From contig NW_006766974.1 in assembly GCF_000275845.1 (NCBI RefSeq), positions 4,914 through 68,913 of the forward strand: a stretch of 64,000 bases of DNA, written 5' to 3'. How positions within the stretch are numbered: position 1 is the first letter of the stretch; each line of letters opens with the position of its first letter. Shown piece after piece: positions 20,394 to 31,918 of the stretch. The stretch comes from Dichomitus squalens LYAD-421 SS1 (Eukaryota; Basidiomycota; Agaricomycetes; Polyporales; Polyporaceae). The notes below the pieces were generated by a model. That model worked only from the letters and a program-made list of their open reading frames with translations, made no database searches and was not told the DNA's origin. The position numbers and the translations under genes were made by a program.

Positions 20394-21623
20394 TCAAGCA
20401 GTCATGCTTTCGGTCCAATGGCATCGTAGGTTCTTTGTGGCGTAAAGGTCACTCTGATAGTCCTGATCTCTGACCAGCGGGTCGTTGATCACCATCCTTA
20501 TCTGAGGCTCAAGCTTCCACAGGTCGAAAAATGTTGGTAATCGACTCCAAATATCCTGTCTCGCCCTCCTAACCGTGGACAACAATCGCTGCTTACACGC
20601 AGCGCAGAGCTCCACTGACCTATTGCCAATTGCTATCTCCAGCACGGAGGCTGCTTGGCAGGACGCCAGGGGGAGGGGCCTCAACGGGTCTGAGGTAAGC
20701 TCGTCATCCAACCTCAGGAGACCAGAGCTCGAGACAGCATACACCCGGTCTGCGCAGCTACCCACAAATCCTGGCTCGCCACACTCATACCGCAGGAGAG
20801 AGATAGCAGCGACATTAGCGGATGCCTTGAGCAGCGGTCTTTGCGCACGAAGGCAGAGTGCAATATTGGCACTGGAGAGGGAGAAGACTCGAGTGTCCGC
20901 CTCGGAGCGCTTCACACCTTCCAAGAGGTCGACGGGATCGAGCTGGCAGCATTGGTAGAGAGCGACGCGACGGGGAGCATGGCGTATCTTCCCGTCAAGC
21001 GTGCGATATCTACTGCATCAATGGCGTCAGCGGCAGGATTGTCAGAGAAGGTGAAGGGCGCGTCTTGCTTCCCGTCTCGGAGCTGCTCCCAAACGTCAGA
21101 GTTCGTGGTGTAGTATGTTTCGAGGTATCTCGCAGCGTCGTCGACTAGAGTGAAGAATTCGTATTTATGACCGAGCCGCATCAGAGCGGATATCATAGCA
21201 AATGAGGGCTTCGCAGTGTCGCCACTGGGGTTGATGGGTCTCAGGAGACTATCACAAACGACATAAGATACAGATCGTCTGGGAATATATTGATACGTAC
21301 CAAGGTGCGTCATACGTTAATTGCAACAGGTAGTTCAGGTCCTCAGCTGAATCGGAGGTGTGGAAGACGCGACAGCCTCCTATGCGTTCGCCATTGGGGG
21401 CAGGCGGCACAGTGAACAGCTCTTTGAACACTGGGGAGTGTCGAGACAAGAAGGATGCGTGCACACGGAAGGCAGTATGCTCAGCAATAAGGACGACGCC
21501 GCGGTCGTCGAACCAAAGCCGAAATTGGATGTTCCCCTTTCCGGCTTCCCTCCCGAGGTCCTCGCAAAGGCTAAGCGGAGGGAACTCAGAGCCGGCGACG
21601 GGTTGGTCTGTTGATCGCGGCAT
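20394..21623 (-). pseudogene. BTB/POZ-domain protein, frameshifted
   Basis: First exon from ATG at 21623 (MPRSTDQPVAG) carries the BTB start: LWFDDRGVVLIAEHTAFRVH, SRHSPVFKELF. A GTACGT intron at about 21300 leads to SALMRLGHKYEF and AADAIDAVDIARL. At about 20958-20970 the frame breaks: it reads MLPVAS and then runs to a stop, while the shifted frame continues LYQCCQLDPVDLLEGVKRSE and on to a stop at 20394. No intron fits the gap, so a short indel is the simplest reading (real mutation or assembly error). The C-terminal part keeps the CxxC...W..LP motif shared with the other BTB proteins here (LCAACKQ ... IWSRLP). Otherwise it would be about 360 residues. Confidence 0.75.
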
Positions 21624-22284
21624 GGATGGCTTCTCTAGAGGACAAGTGAGGCGTTGTGAAGATGATGGTAGATGGCTGGCTGTAGTGCTGCGGTAGAGAC
21701 ATCAGGACTGAAGCTAACGTGAGAGTCGAAGTGAGCCGTCGAAGTAAGTTTCCGAGCATACTTGCGGATTGCGTTCTGTCGCACACTTCCGAACTTTGGC
21801 GCACGTGCGTACGCCACGCGGTTAGGCGTTGTAGGACTAGAATGAGACATCTTTGCGTCCTCCTCCCGAGAGTCGCTAGGTTGATCACTTAATCTCAATT
21901 GGTCTTCAGAATATCTAGGATCTGTATTCGTAGAGATGACTGGGGACTTTAAATGCGCCGATAGGACAAATCTCTTGATCGCATTGCAAGTGATCGTCTC
22001 GAGGGCAGTCGCAACGTCATCTAGAGATATGGTGCTGCGGTAACAGGCGTACTACGTGTGCAAGACAACCGTCACCGTCAGTTCGGTTGAGATAGTACAC
22101 GATCGGAAGATCATCCAGCTCACTCTACATTGCCTCGCAAACGAGCATGAGCGAACGCATATGTGACTGATTTAAACTCTATGTCTGATGATGTTTCGTG
22201 CATCCCGCAAGAGGTTAGCATTCGTGCGAGCGAAAACCTGGATCGCCTCGCACCTCTTGCACGTGAAGAACAACATTCACGCAA
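21624..22284. other. Intergenic between two minus-strand BTB genes
   Basis: No supported feature. A minus-strand open frame here (21635-21898) looks serine-rich, lacks the BTB pattern, and probably is the 5' flank of the downstream BTB gene. Confidence 0.45.
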
Positions 22285-23406
22285 TCATGCGGCCCAGTCC
22301 ATACCTTCCAAAGGACTAGGCGCGACCATCTCAACTCCTTCCAAATCATCAATACCGAGATAGACCGGTAGTTTGCACCATATTTGACGCTGCTGTGCGG
22401 CAAGATGGTCCGCCATCGAAGTTTGACATCTTGAGCAAAGTGCGTTGAGAGCATCGGAGCCGTACATCAACTCAAGCGGGTCTGTCGTCAGTTGCAGCTC
22501 AATGTCATGAATGCTGCCTGCCCCTTCCTGTTTCGCCACGGGTGCACAGCGACCACAGCGGACTGGAGACTCCAGGAGACCGAAGACCTTGAGAACTCGT
22601 CCACAGGCCTTGATGAGATGTTCCCGCCCGCGACGGCAGAGACGAATACAATCCGCGTTGAGATGCACGGTGCGCGCGTCACGCACAGGGCGTTGGACTC
22701 CATCGATGAGCTCGTCGGAATCGATCTGGCAGCATCTGTACATCGCTGCGGGAAGCAGGGAGTGTTTTCCTGTCAACATTGCGAGATTGACGGTCTCGAT
22801 CGCATCCGCATCGAGGTCTTCTTCGCGTAATTCGAATAGCAGGTCGACAAGGTCGCGCTGGCGCAACCTCTTGTAGACGTCGAAGTTGGTAGTGTAGTAT
22901 GACTGGAGGCAGCTGGATGCGTCCTCGATTGCCTCAGGGATGTCGTACTTGTGGCCGAGGCGCATCAACGCCGAAAGCGTTGCGAATGTGGGCTTCACGA
23001 AGTCTGGTCTACCGGTGGTCGATATGATGAAGCTGAAATGGTGCATGGGGCCTCAGAGATTGGTCCTTGCTAAGGAGCTGATCAAGGTATAGATAACTCA
23101 CCTGCGTCCATCGTATATATAACGCAGCAAATGAGATAATTCTTGTGCGGCGTCGGGGACTCGAACGACGGGGCAGCCCTCGAGAGAGTCGACCGAAACA
23201 ATTGGTTGCGGCACAGCAAAAAGTTCTCTGAATATGGCAGATTTTCTCGAGAGTTGGCTCTTGTGGACGCGAAACCCAGTCTGACCAGCAACTAGGATGA
23301 TGCTGCCGTCCTCAAGCCAGAGCTGGTTGTCTTTCTGGATCCCAGCTGAAGAAGTGGGACCAGCAGGAGCAGCTCCGTCGTCGCCAGGTCTTTGGTGGAG
23401 CGTCAT
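22285..23406 (-). CDS. BTB/POZ-domain protein
   Basis: Two exons, 23406-23102 and about 23008-22285 (acceptor at 23009, or alternatively 23033, both in phase), give about 342-350 residues. ATG at 23406 starts MTLHQRPGDDG. The BTB core is at about residues 30-105: LWLEDGSIILVAGQTGFRVH, SRKSAIFRELFAVPQP, GCPVVRVPDAAQELSHLLRY. It is followed by TFATLSALMRLGHKYDI, DADAIETVNLAMLTGKHSLL and a cysteine pair RCGRC. The end carries LCSRCQTSM ... IWCKLPVYLG. BTB domains mediate dimerisation and often recruit Cul3 ligases; that role is not shown for this family. Adjacent to and similar to the frameshifted copy at 20.4-21.6 kb, so a tandem pair. Confidence 0.85.
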
Positions 23407-24128
23407 GGACAAGGAGGGGGTCGCGAGAGGGTTATCTCCTCAGGAAGGCGTACTTCAGGCGGACACATACCTACCGCAGCCATGCCGTTCAAGGAGGCAG
23501 GTGATCTCGTAGTTCTTCGTGGGAGTCGGAAAACAAGCTCTCCACGCCCGGCGCTAGCTGGGGCGGCGCGGCCGACTGCGCCACTGGCAGTACTCGAGTC
23601 GTTCAATGATACGCTAAGGCGTAGAATACAATCATTTCATATCGAGCGGAATCCATCCGGGTTAGGCTCGCTAGATAGAAACTCCGTGAACGCAGCCTCA
23701 CCCCGTGCGCACAACACCTTCATGTCATGTTCCGTGTTCGCGAGGATGCCGACCAACGAGGAAATTTCATACGCTCATGGGGTCAAGGATTATTCATTAT
23801 ATGAAGCGTCTGCTAAAAACCATGAAATGAGATCAGACATGCATGCACACGACCGAAGCCAGCTACGCTTTTAGTGTGCCGAGACGTCTATTCATGAAGG
23901 ATACAGCGTATGTGTATGTCAAACGTGGGCGTAGAGGGACGAGACGCGTCTATGAACGATTATGCGGTAGCCTTATGCGTTTCCATTGCCTAAGGTATCC
24001 AAGCGAATGCGCGGTTCCTCGGCCTTGAGGGGGGTATACCATCATGAATAACGTTGAGGTTGATTTGTCCAAGCTATTCTCCCGCACGAAAACTTGGCCG
24101 TGACCTTTTAAACAGCGGATAGAGTCGT
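23407..24128. other. Intergenic between BTB gene and first MFS gene
   Basis: Contains the BTB promoter side and the 3' flank of the MFS gene. No RNA gene, repeat or supported reading frame was seen. Confidence 0.45.
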
Positions 24129-26514
24129 CTAGTCAGATACGTTGACCTGCATAACGGAAGGATCGTAAGTGACCACGGGGTTTATGGATGAAAGACGCTA
24201 GACAGACGTACAGCTTCGGGATCACGATTAAGCGACCCACGCGCCGTCTTTTCGCTCTCGTTATCGCTATCGCCTTTCCTGTGCCCGACGACGCCAACAC
24301 CGCGAAGGAACAACACAGCAAGAAGGAACCCTGTGCACATACGAGTCAGGCCAAACTCGTACTCTCAAGAAGCGAGTAGCAAACGCACCAAACAGCCCAA
24401 ACGCGAATCCGCTCCACATAGCGTCCTTGTACGCCGTCAACTGCGCCGGCCTCGGCGCGTTGGTCCCATCTTCATTCAACGTCACCCCCAAGCTTTTCGC
24501 CTTGCTCTTCTGCGTCGCGTTGAAAACGACCGTGCTGATCGCCAAGCCAAACGCTGTGCCCAGCTGGGTGAGCGTCTGGAAGATCGCACCTCCAACGCTC
24601 TGCTCGTGCGGCAAGCAGACGCGTGCGATGAAGAGTGTGCCAGTCGCGAAGACAAAGTCGGCGCCAAATACAGTGATGATGGCGGCGGGGAAGCCGAAGG
24701 CCCAGTAGGGTGCCGAGGGAACGATGACCGCGAAGAGGAGGTCCGAGGTCCCTGTGAGGAGCGTGCCGATGGCTGCATTCCCGTACGAAAAGTCAGTAGC
24801 TGGGAAACGGGCTATTACTTGGACCAGGAGGAGAGGTACGTACCGACGAGATAGACTAGGGGAACATGGCCAACGACGAGGGCGACGATCACGTTGCAAG
24901 TCACACCCATCACAGACATGGGCAGAAGCCGGACCATGGTCAGTATCGGGCTCAAGCCCAAGTAGTCCTGATAGTACAGCTACCCGACGCATTCAGCGCA
25001 CATTCGGGTTAGGTTACATGAGCGCATATACGCACCTGCGCCCAGAAAACGAACGTGTTGAAGCTGCACCACTCGACAAATGCGATGATCAGCATCACCG
25101 CCAGCTTGCCGTTCGCCCGTCCCCAGATCGACACAGGCATCAACGGGGGCGGCGTCCACCACCTCTGACTGATATCCCCGCCCTGCGCATGAACACGTTC
25201 GAGGTAGTGCTCCCAAAGGACGAATAAAACCAGGAACAGGACGCCGACAATGAGGAGCGCGATGATGTCTGAGGGAAGCGAGGGAGGGTGCATGTGAACA
25301 CAACATCTGTCAGTCTCGTTGCACGGTAAGAAGAATAGACAACTACGTACAGCCAGTCTTCCAGCCGTCGGGCGCAATGGGCCCGTCACTGAGGATGAAG
25401 ACAATGAAAACGAGGCCGGCGGTGACAAGGAAGGCTCCGAGCCAGTCTACGCGTCTGTTGAGAAAGCCTCAGTACCGACGCGGGCCTCAAAGTTCCACAT
25501 GAATACCCACTTATCTGGAAGCGCGTACGGGAGGTCAGCATCGATGGAAATCAATGCACCGAGGCAGCATAAAGCGCTCAGCCCGGTCAAAAACCAGAAT
25601 GTCGAGCGCCAGCTCTGACTACGTCAATGTGGGAGTCAGACAGCATCTCATCCCGACATGAATTGAGACGCACGCCGTGAGCTGTGTGAGGACACCGCCG
25701 ATGGTGTTCCCTATGGCCCCGCCGACAGGGGCACCTGCGGCAAAGGTCGCAAACGCGATAGACCGAATGGGTGAGGGGGGAAATGTATGCGCGAGGATCC
25801 CCAGCTAGCATAGGGTTGGCTTTCTGCATGTGTGCACCAGGTGGTAAGGGAGTACTCACAGCAGCTGGCACGGACGCTGCCGGACCAAGGCCTTGCAGCC
25901 CACGTAGTACATCCATGGTGATCTCATCTGATGTAGCGGGGAGCTTTAGCGGACAATCTCGCTGGTCGCGTTCGCAAAAGTGCTTACCCTGAGCAAAGCC
26001 GCATCCCAAACCGAATATGCCCATCCATGCGCACCCGGCAATGAAGATGATCTTGCGTCCGAACAGATCGGCCAGTCGTCCTAGAAACAGGAGTAGACAT
26101 CCCTACAGCACTCAAATGAGAAGGCTGTAAACGCGAGGATACGGGGAGGGACGCGAGTCTGACGGAGCTGAGCGAGTAGGCAGAGATGATCCACTGCAGC
26201 TTGGACTCGACGATGTTGAGGTCCTTGCCTATGGTCGGGAGCGAGATAGACACCGCAGTCTGGTTGGCCGTCTATTGAATCGAGTAGTTTGAGTGTGGTG
26301 CGAGAACAAATATGAGAGAACCGCTCACGTTGAGGATCATGGCAAGGGTAACGGTACAGATGAGGATGATGTCTTTGGACCTCGACCGCTTGACTTGCGT
26401 ATCGCGGCCATGTTTGCGAACAGAGGTCGCGGACGTGGCATCGCCCTCCGGGAGCTTCTCGTTCTCCGTGGCAGAGCGAGTGGGTGTGGGGGACGAGTGT
26501 TGCTTAACAGACAT
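24129..26514 (-). CDS. MFS transporter, DHA2-like, copy A
   Basis: Twelve exons (26514-26329, 26271-26164, 26102-25988, 25927-25860, 25804-25674, 25618-25511, 25454-25351, 25268-25036, 24979-24844, 24772-24389, 24330-24212, 24146-24129) give 569 residues, all in phase. Features: a Ser/Thr-rich N-terminus from MSVKQHSSP, SISLPTIGKDLNIVESKLQW, GCLLLFLGRLADLFGRK, RGLQGLGPAASVPAALGILA, FWFLTGLSALCCLGAL, WWTPPPLMPVSIWGRANGK, VCLPHEQSVGGAIFQTL, GTAFGLAISTVVFN. These match drug:H+ antiporter-2 transporters of the fungal aminotriazole/boron-resistance kind. The substrate is unknown. It is the leftmost of three tandem copies and looks intact. Confidence 0.93.
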
Positions 26515-28091
26515 CTTGGGAGTCCGAGGAAGAGGCGGACGGGTATACGAGTCGCTGCTGCGCCGAGGAACCAGACAGAGCGAGAGTAGGTATAGCCGAC
26601 CGGAGGGCAGGTGGGGGGCACTGAACACAGAGCTCCAGTCAAGCACGCATCATGGCCGCCGAATTTTTGAGTGTCAGTACAAAGTAGTAAGTACAGAGTA
26701 CTCCTATGTACACCAAGTATCGAGATCTGGCGACCGTGGGAGTCTGACGCCCTTTTCCGGAAGGCGTCGTACTCAGCATCCGTCCGTCTCTCGGAGGTCA
26801 ATCACGAGACAAGAATCCATGACCAACTGTAAACGCCTCGATGTGAGCCGAGATCATTAATGACAACAATTGCGCACTGCCATCATACGCACGATCGCCC
26901 TAGGAAGTGGGTCAGTAACCTCGGGACTGCCGCTGGACACATTTACTCACTGGCAGGTTCGACAACCGTCCCCGGGGGCCCTCCAAATCCCACCGTTAAA
27001 CGTATGTACCCAAGCTTCATCCTGACAAAGATCGAAAACTGGAAAGTCATAATACCGCCATCGAAGCTAACTTCTACTCACCATCATTGGAGGGTCTGCA
27101 GCTGATAGCCAAGGCTGACATGAACATTTGGCTTAGCAAGCAATCACTCATCTGAGAGAGAGGTGACTTGGAAGTACGATCGTGCGCTACAGCACTATGG
27201 GTAACAGTACGCACCAATCACAGCCCAAGCTGGTGTGGTTGTAGGGAAGATACGACGTGAGATGACTATCAGCGAACTTGTCCACTGGCATGCATGGCAG
27301 GGGGGTATAGATCCGCACGCAACGCGGACCTATATACTGTATGTATGTGCGACGCGATGCGGCGGATTAGTAGCACGGTATGTACCTACTCATAATTCAT
27401 CTGATGCGGGAACGGACGGATAGTGTGTGCACACGTGTCTCGCGCAGCATACATGGTATGTCAGAGACAGCTTCGAGTACTAACGAGTGCCGAAAGCAGG
27501 ATGCGCAATGCCAGGTGTTGGGTGTCAAGGATGGCGATAGATATGATATGGGTGAATTGTCACAACAGTGGACCGAAAGGAATCAGGAACTGAACGAAGG
27601 TGTACGGGCATAAAATGCGACTCACATTGCACGGTTGTGCCCGTGCCCGTGCTGTCATACCAAGGCAGCGGCGAGCCCGTAGGACTTACCATGCTCTTCA
27701 TTCTGTATACTGCGTAAGATTCGGTGCCTCCGAGCGAATGGGCCCCCACAACTGTACAGAATGTCACATTGCACGGCTCCTCCACATGCCTCGTCCTTGC
27801 CTCCCTTCCTCGTGAAGATCTAGATGGGTTCATCACCTCGCCAGGCGGCTGTCCAAGCGGCCCTGCTAGGTAAGGGCGAGGGAATTGGCGATACGGCGTA
27901 GTTGCGCTATGTCGCCGCATGTGGAGGGAACGCACGCAGCGGGATGTGTGTGGTTCTTCAGCTTATGGGGGAGCATGTCATGATAGGGAACGCGGGCCGT
28001 ACATACGACAGACAGCGGAAACATATTCTCCTGCATAGAAACCCGAGCAAATCATTTTGGGGAGCAAGCAGGATCGTCCTAGTCGATCGTC
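26515..28091. other. Spacer between MFS copies A and B
   Basis: Holds the promoter of copy A on the left, a block similar to the spacer beside copy C (ATAGATCCGCACG at 27307), and a TVP38-like 3' relic at 27642-27902. No intact gene. Confidence 0.6.
27642..27902 (-). pseudogene. Relic of TVP38-like C-terminus
   Basis: The minus-strand frame reads GQPPGEVMNP, HVEEPCNVTFCTVVGAHS, GGTESYAVYRMKSM and GSPLPWYD. The intact gene ending at 35209 reads GQPPRTSGDGTNP, HVEEPSDATFYTAAGGHS, GGTEFDAAYEATSM and GSAPPAYD, about half identical over 50 residues in the same order. Only the C-terminal tail is represented. It lies upstream of MFS copy A exactly where the intact gene lies relative to copy C. Confidence 0.7.
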
Positions 28092-30479
28092 CTAATCAGA
28101 CATGTTGATCTGCAAGATGCGAACGTCGTGAGTGGTCACAGCAACATGGATGTGTAATCACAGCCGACGTACCGCGCCTGAACCGCGGTCTGCCGGCTCG
28201 AGCGCTGTCTTCTCACTCTCGTCGTCGCTGTCCGCTTTCCGGTGCCCGACGGGACCAACCCCACGTAGGAATAGAACAGTAAGCAGGAAACCTGCGCATA
28301 GATGCATTGGTCAACCACGAACGTCCTCTCCACGTGCTCACGATGAAAAGCAGACTCACCGAAAAGCCCGAATGCGAACCCGCTCCACATAGCATCCTTG
28401 TACGCCGTCAACTGCGCTGACTTCGGCGCGTTCGTCCCCCCTTGATTCAACGTCACCCCCAAGCTCTCCGCCTGATTCTTCTGCGTCGCATTGAAAACGA
28501 CCGTGCTGATGGCCAAGCCGAACGCTGTGCCCAGCTGGGTGAGCGTCTGGAAGAGAGCGCCCCCGACGCTCTGCTCGTGAGGCAGACAGACGCGTGCAAT
28601 GAAGAGTGTACCCGTTGAGAAGACAAAGTCTGCGCCGAATACGCCGATGATGGCGGCGGGGAAGCCGAAGGCCCAGTATGGCGCGGAGGGGACAATCACG
28701 GCGAAGAGGAGGTTTGCGGTTCCAGTCAAGAGCGTGCCGACGCCTGTTGGTAGCCGCGGGATCAGTATGAATGGTATGCGGAGTCAACCCAGGGTAGCAT
28801 AACGTACCGACAAGGAAGACTAAGGGTGCGCGACCGACAACGACGGCGATGATCACATTGCACAACACGCCCGTAATCGCCATGGGCAAGAGCCGGACCA
28901 TGGTGAGGATCGGGCTCAAGCCGACGTAGTCCTGGTAGTACAGCTGCGCATCCCAGACTCAACACACAGTCAGACCTGCTCCACATACATATGCATACAC
29001 ACCTGGACCCAGAACGTGAACGAATTGAAACTACACCAGCTGACGAAAGCAACAATGAGCATCGCCGCCAGCTTGCCGTTTGCCCGCCCCCAGATCGACA
29101 CAGGCATCAACGGAGGCGGCGTCCACCACCTCTGGCTGACTTCTCCGCCCTGCGCATGCAGTCGTTCGAGCAGGCGTTCCCAGAGGACGAAGAGCACAAT
29201 GAGGAACACGCCGACGATGAGGAGTGCAATAATATCTGGAGGGAATATGACGTCCGATCACATCAGTATCAGCGTCCCGAAATGGTACGAGAGAGAGTAC
29301 AGTACGTACATCCAGTCTTCCAGCCATCAGGTGCGATAGGGCCGTCGCTGAGGGCAAAAACCACGAATACGAGACCAGCGGTGATGAGGAAGGCTCCGAG
29401 CCAGTCTATACGCCTATACAAGAGCGTCAGTACCACCGCACCTCAAAACTATGCGTATATACTGACTTATCCGGGAGCGCGTAAGGGACATCTGCTTCGA
29501 TAGAGATGAGTCCACCTAAGCAGCATAGAGCGCTCAGACCGGTAAGAAACCAGAATGTCGAGCGCCAACTCTGGCTGAATGAGATGTCAGATAAAGAGCC
29601 TGGACCGGAAGTGGGTAAGAACGTACGCCGTCAGTTGCGTTAGGACACCACCGATGGCGAGCCCTACTGCCGCGCCAACGGGAGCGCCGGCAGAGAAGGT
29701 GGCGAAAGCTATAGACCGGATAGGTGAAGGAGGGAAAGTATGAGCAAGAATGCCGAGCTGGTGGAAAGTCAGCTTTCCGTAGAAGAGCGGGCGCAGAGAT
29801 TGCACTGACAGCCGCCGGCACGGAGGCTGCAGGACCGAGGCCTTGGAGTCCACGCAAGATGTAAATGGTGATAGAATCTTAGGCGGTAGGACACTTCAGC
29901 ATACGAGCTTGCCGAAGGGATCGGTTTACTCACTCTGGGCGAACCCGCAACCGAGGCCAAATATGGCCATGCACGCGCAGCCGCCGATGAAGACGATCTT
30001 GCGACCAAACAGGTCGGCGAGCCGCCCTAGGAACAGAAGAAGACAACCCTGAACGATATTAGATAAGCATGGGAAATCACACGGAGATGTAGGGTAGGAG
30101 GCGAGTGAGTACGCAAGAACTCACTGAGCTGAGGGAGTAGGCGGAGATGATCCACTGTAGCTTGGCCTCGGAGATGTTGAGGTCCCTGCCAATGGTTGGA
30201 AGCGATATGGCCGCGGCACCCAAGTTGGCCGTCTGAGGAATGCGTGCTACAGATGACGGGTGCGAACACGAAGATGAGAGAAGCACCTACGTTGAGGAGC
30301 ATGGCAAGCGTAACAGTGGCGATGAGGATGATATCCTTTGACATAGACCGCCTAGTATGGAGATGTTGGTTATCTTTGAGCATATTAGTCGGGGATAAGG
30401 TGTCGTCATTCTCCATCGCTCTCGGCTTCTCTGCGAGTGAGCGAGGAGATGTAGGGATGGTGTCTGAGTGTACGGACAT
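28092..30479 (-). CDS. MFS transporter, DHA2-like, copy B
   Basis: Same twelve-exon layout as copy A. ATG at 30479 (MSVHSDTIPTSP); donor GTAGGT after MLLN at about 30290; acceptor before TANLGAAAISLPTIGRDLN; then GCLLLFLGRLADLFGRK, RGLQGLGPAASVPAA, LGILAHTFPPSPIRSIAFAT, SWRSTFWFLTGLSAL, RWWTPPPLMPVSIWGRANGK, YYQDYVGLSPILTMVRLLPM, VCLPHEQSVGGALFQTL; closing exon INMSD and stop at 28092-28094. I checked nearly all exon joins by eye and found no frame break, so it looks functional. It is closer to copy A than to C in several segments (for example the residues around LFIARVCLPHEQSVGG). Substrate unknown. Confidence 0.9.
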
Positions 30480-31918
30480 CTCTGCAAGGGATTCGAAGGT
30501 CTGTATTATAGGAGACTCTTTGTAGAGGTAGAGGAATGGGGTAAACGAGCGTGTATACAATGGCGGAGAGGACGCGGGGGGACTGGGCTCGGAAGTGGGG
30601 GATGCATGATCGAAGTCGTGAAGTAAGTAGTACTTACCACGAGCGTCTCGGACGCAGCCACGGTCAAACGGATCGAGATCTCTTGCCCGATCGTAGTACT
30701 GAGCGCTGAGCAACCGTTGTCCGTCCGCGAGACTCGCGCACCTCGGAGGCGTCTCGCAGTCCAAGATGCAATGAGGACCCTACTCATGGACTGTCGCAGT
30801 CTGCATGAAACAGCGCCGAGTGGTGCGATTGCAAGAGAACCATGCATACTGTACGTTAGTCGTCTCACGTCATTATTTTGCTGTGAGCACTCAGCACTTC
30901 CCTGCTGCATCGACATATCCTGGTCATCTGCCAAAGCCCTTGCAGATGAACTTTACGACGAGACGCCTACTCGCGTCTTTAGTGCGACCATGACCACACA
31001 CTGTCCCAGGGTCCGCAGCTCACAATGAGCGGCTTACGGAGCTGGTTGGTAACAAGCTTAGAACCTTACTAGCGACGCGCGTCTCAAGAGGCACCAACCT
31101 TCAGACGCTCTCTGCGTTCGACTCCAAAATGCCGCGCGGGCTAGACACTCGCTGTCACCCGTCATGCTTTATTCGGACGACAAGAATCGCGACATGGAGA
31201 CCCCGAGTAGGACAGTCTCATCGCCTTGGACACGGTCTGGTCGTACTACAAATTGCCTACCACCGGGCACATCCATGGTACGAGTGCTAGGCGATGAAAC
31301 GACATAGAATTGTTATCTGCGGACAGTGTTCGTAGGAGGAATAGGTTCTGATGAGAGGCAACCCCCAAGCATCGTGCGGGCTACAGCAGTATAGTACGTA
31401 TATGCAATGCCAGAACAGTACGCAGTCCCGAATGGAGGATGGGGGATGCCATGATCGAGATGGGGGATACAGATATACTCGGTAGTAGGAGCCGAGTTAA
31501 CCCTGATAGAGGCCATGCATGCAGAACCGCGGAAGGAATCGTGCTAATGCCGAGGATACTCGTGTCGCATGCCCATGAGCAACGCGTACGAAGGCGGCGC
31601 CGAACTCTCGGGGCTCGTGGTCTGTAAGTGCCACGTAGAATTCTGTAATGCCCCGGAAGTACTAGCGGCAAGTCAGAATCTCACGTCATTCAGCACATCC
31701 GCATGCATTCTAGCTCCAGGGATTGGACATGTACAGATTGGGGTCTGCGAACGTGCTCGTTAAGGCGCGGGACGTCTGCGGGGCTATCTAGCCGTGCTGG
31801 GTAATGTTGAGAGAAGCATGTCGTCGGGGGTATTGCGGTTGAAAAGAAGATCTGGCGGAAAGATCTCTGCTGCGCGGCGACTTGGAGGTAACGTTTCGAA
31901 GCAGTAAGCGGGATTGTT
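30480..31918. other. Spacer between MFS copies B and C
   Basis: Holds the promoter of copy B, spacer sequence shared with the region right of copy C (TAGAATTG at 31308, and a GTATAGTACGTATATGCA block near 31391), and a faint TVP38-like 3' relic. No intact gene. Confidence 0.55.
31565..31650 (-). pseudogene. Short relic of TVP38-like 3' end
   Basis: Minus-strand ESSAPPSYALLMGM aligns with EGSAPPAYDEHRHA at the end of the intact gene (35209), and the surrounding bases GTACGnAGGCGGCGC are shared. Much shorter and more decayed than the relic at 27.7 kb, but in the equivalent place of the repeated unit. Confidence 0.45.
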
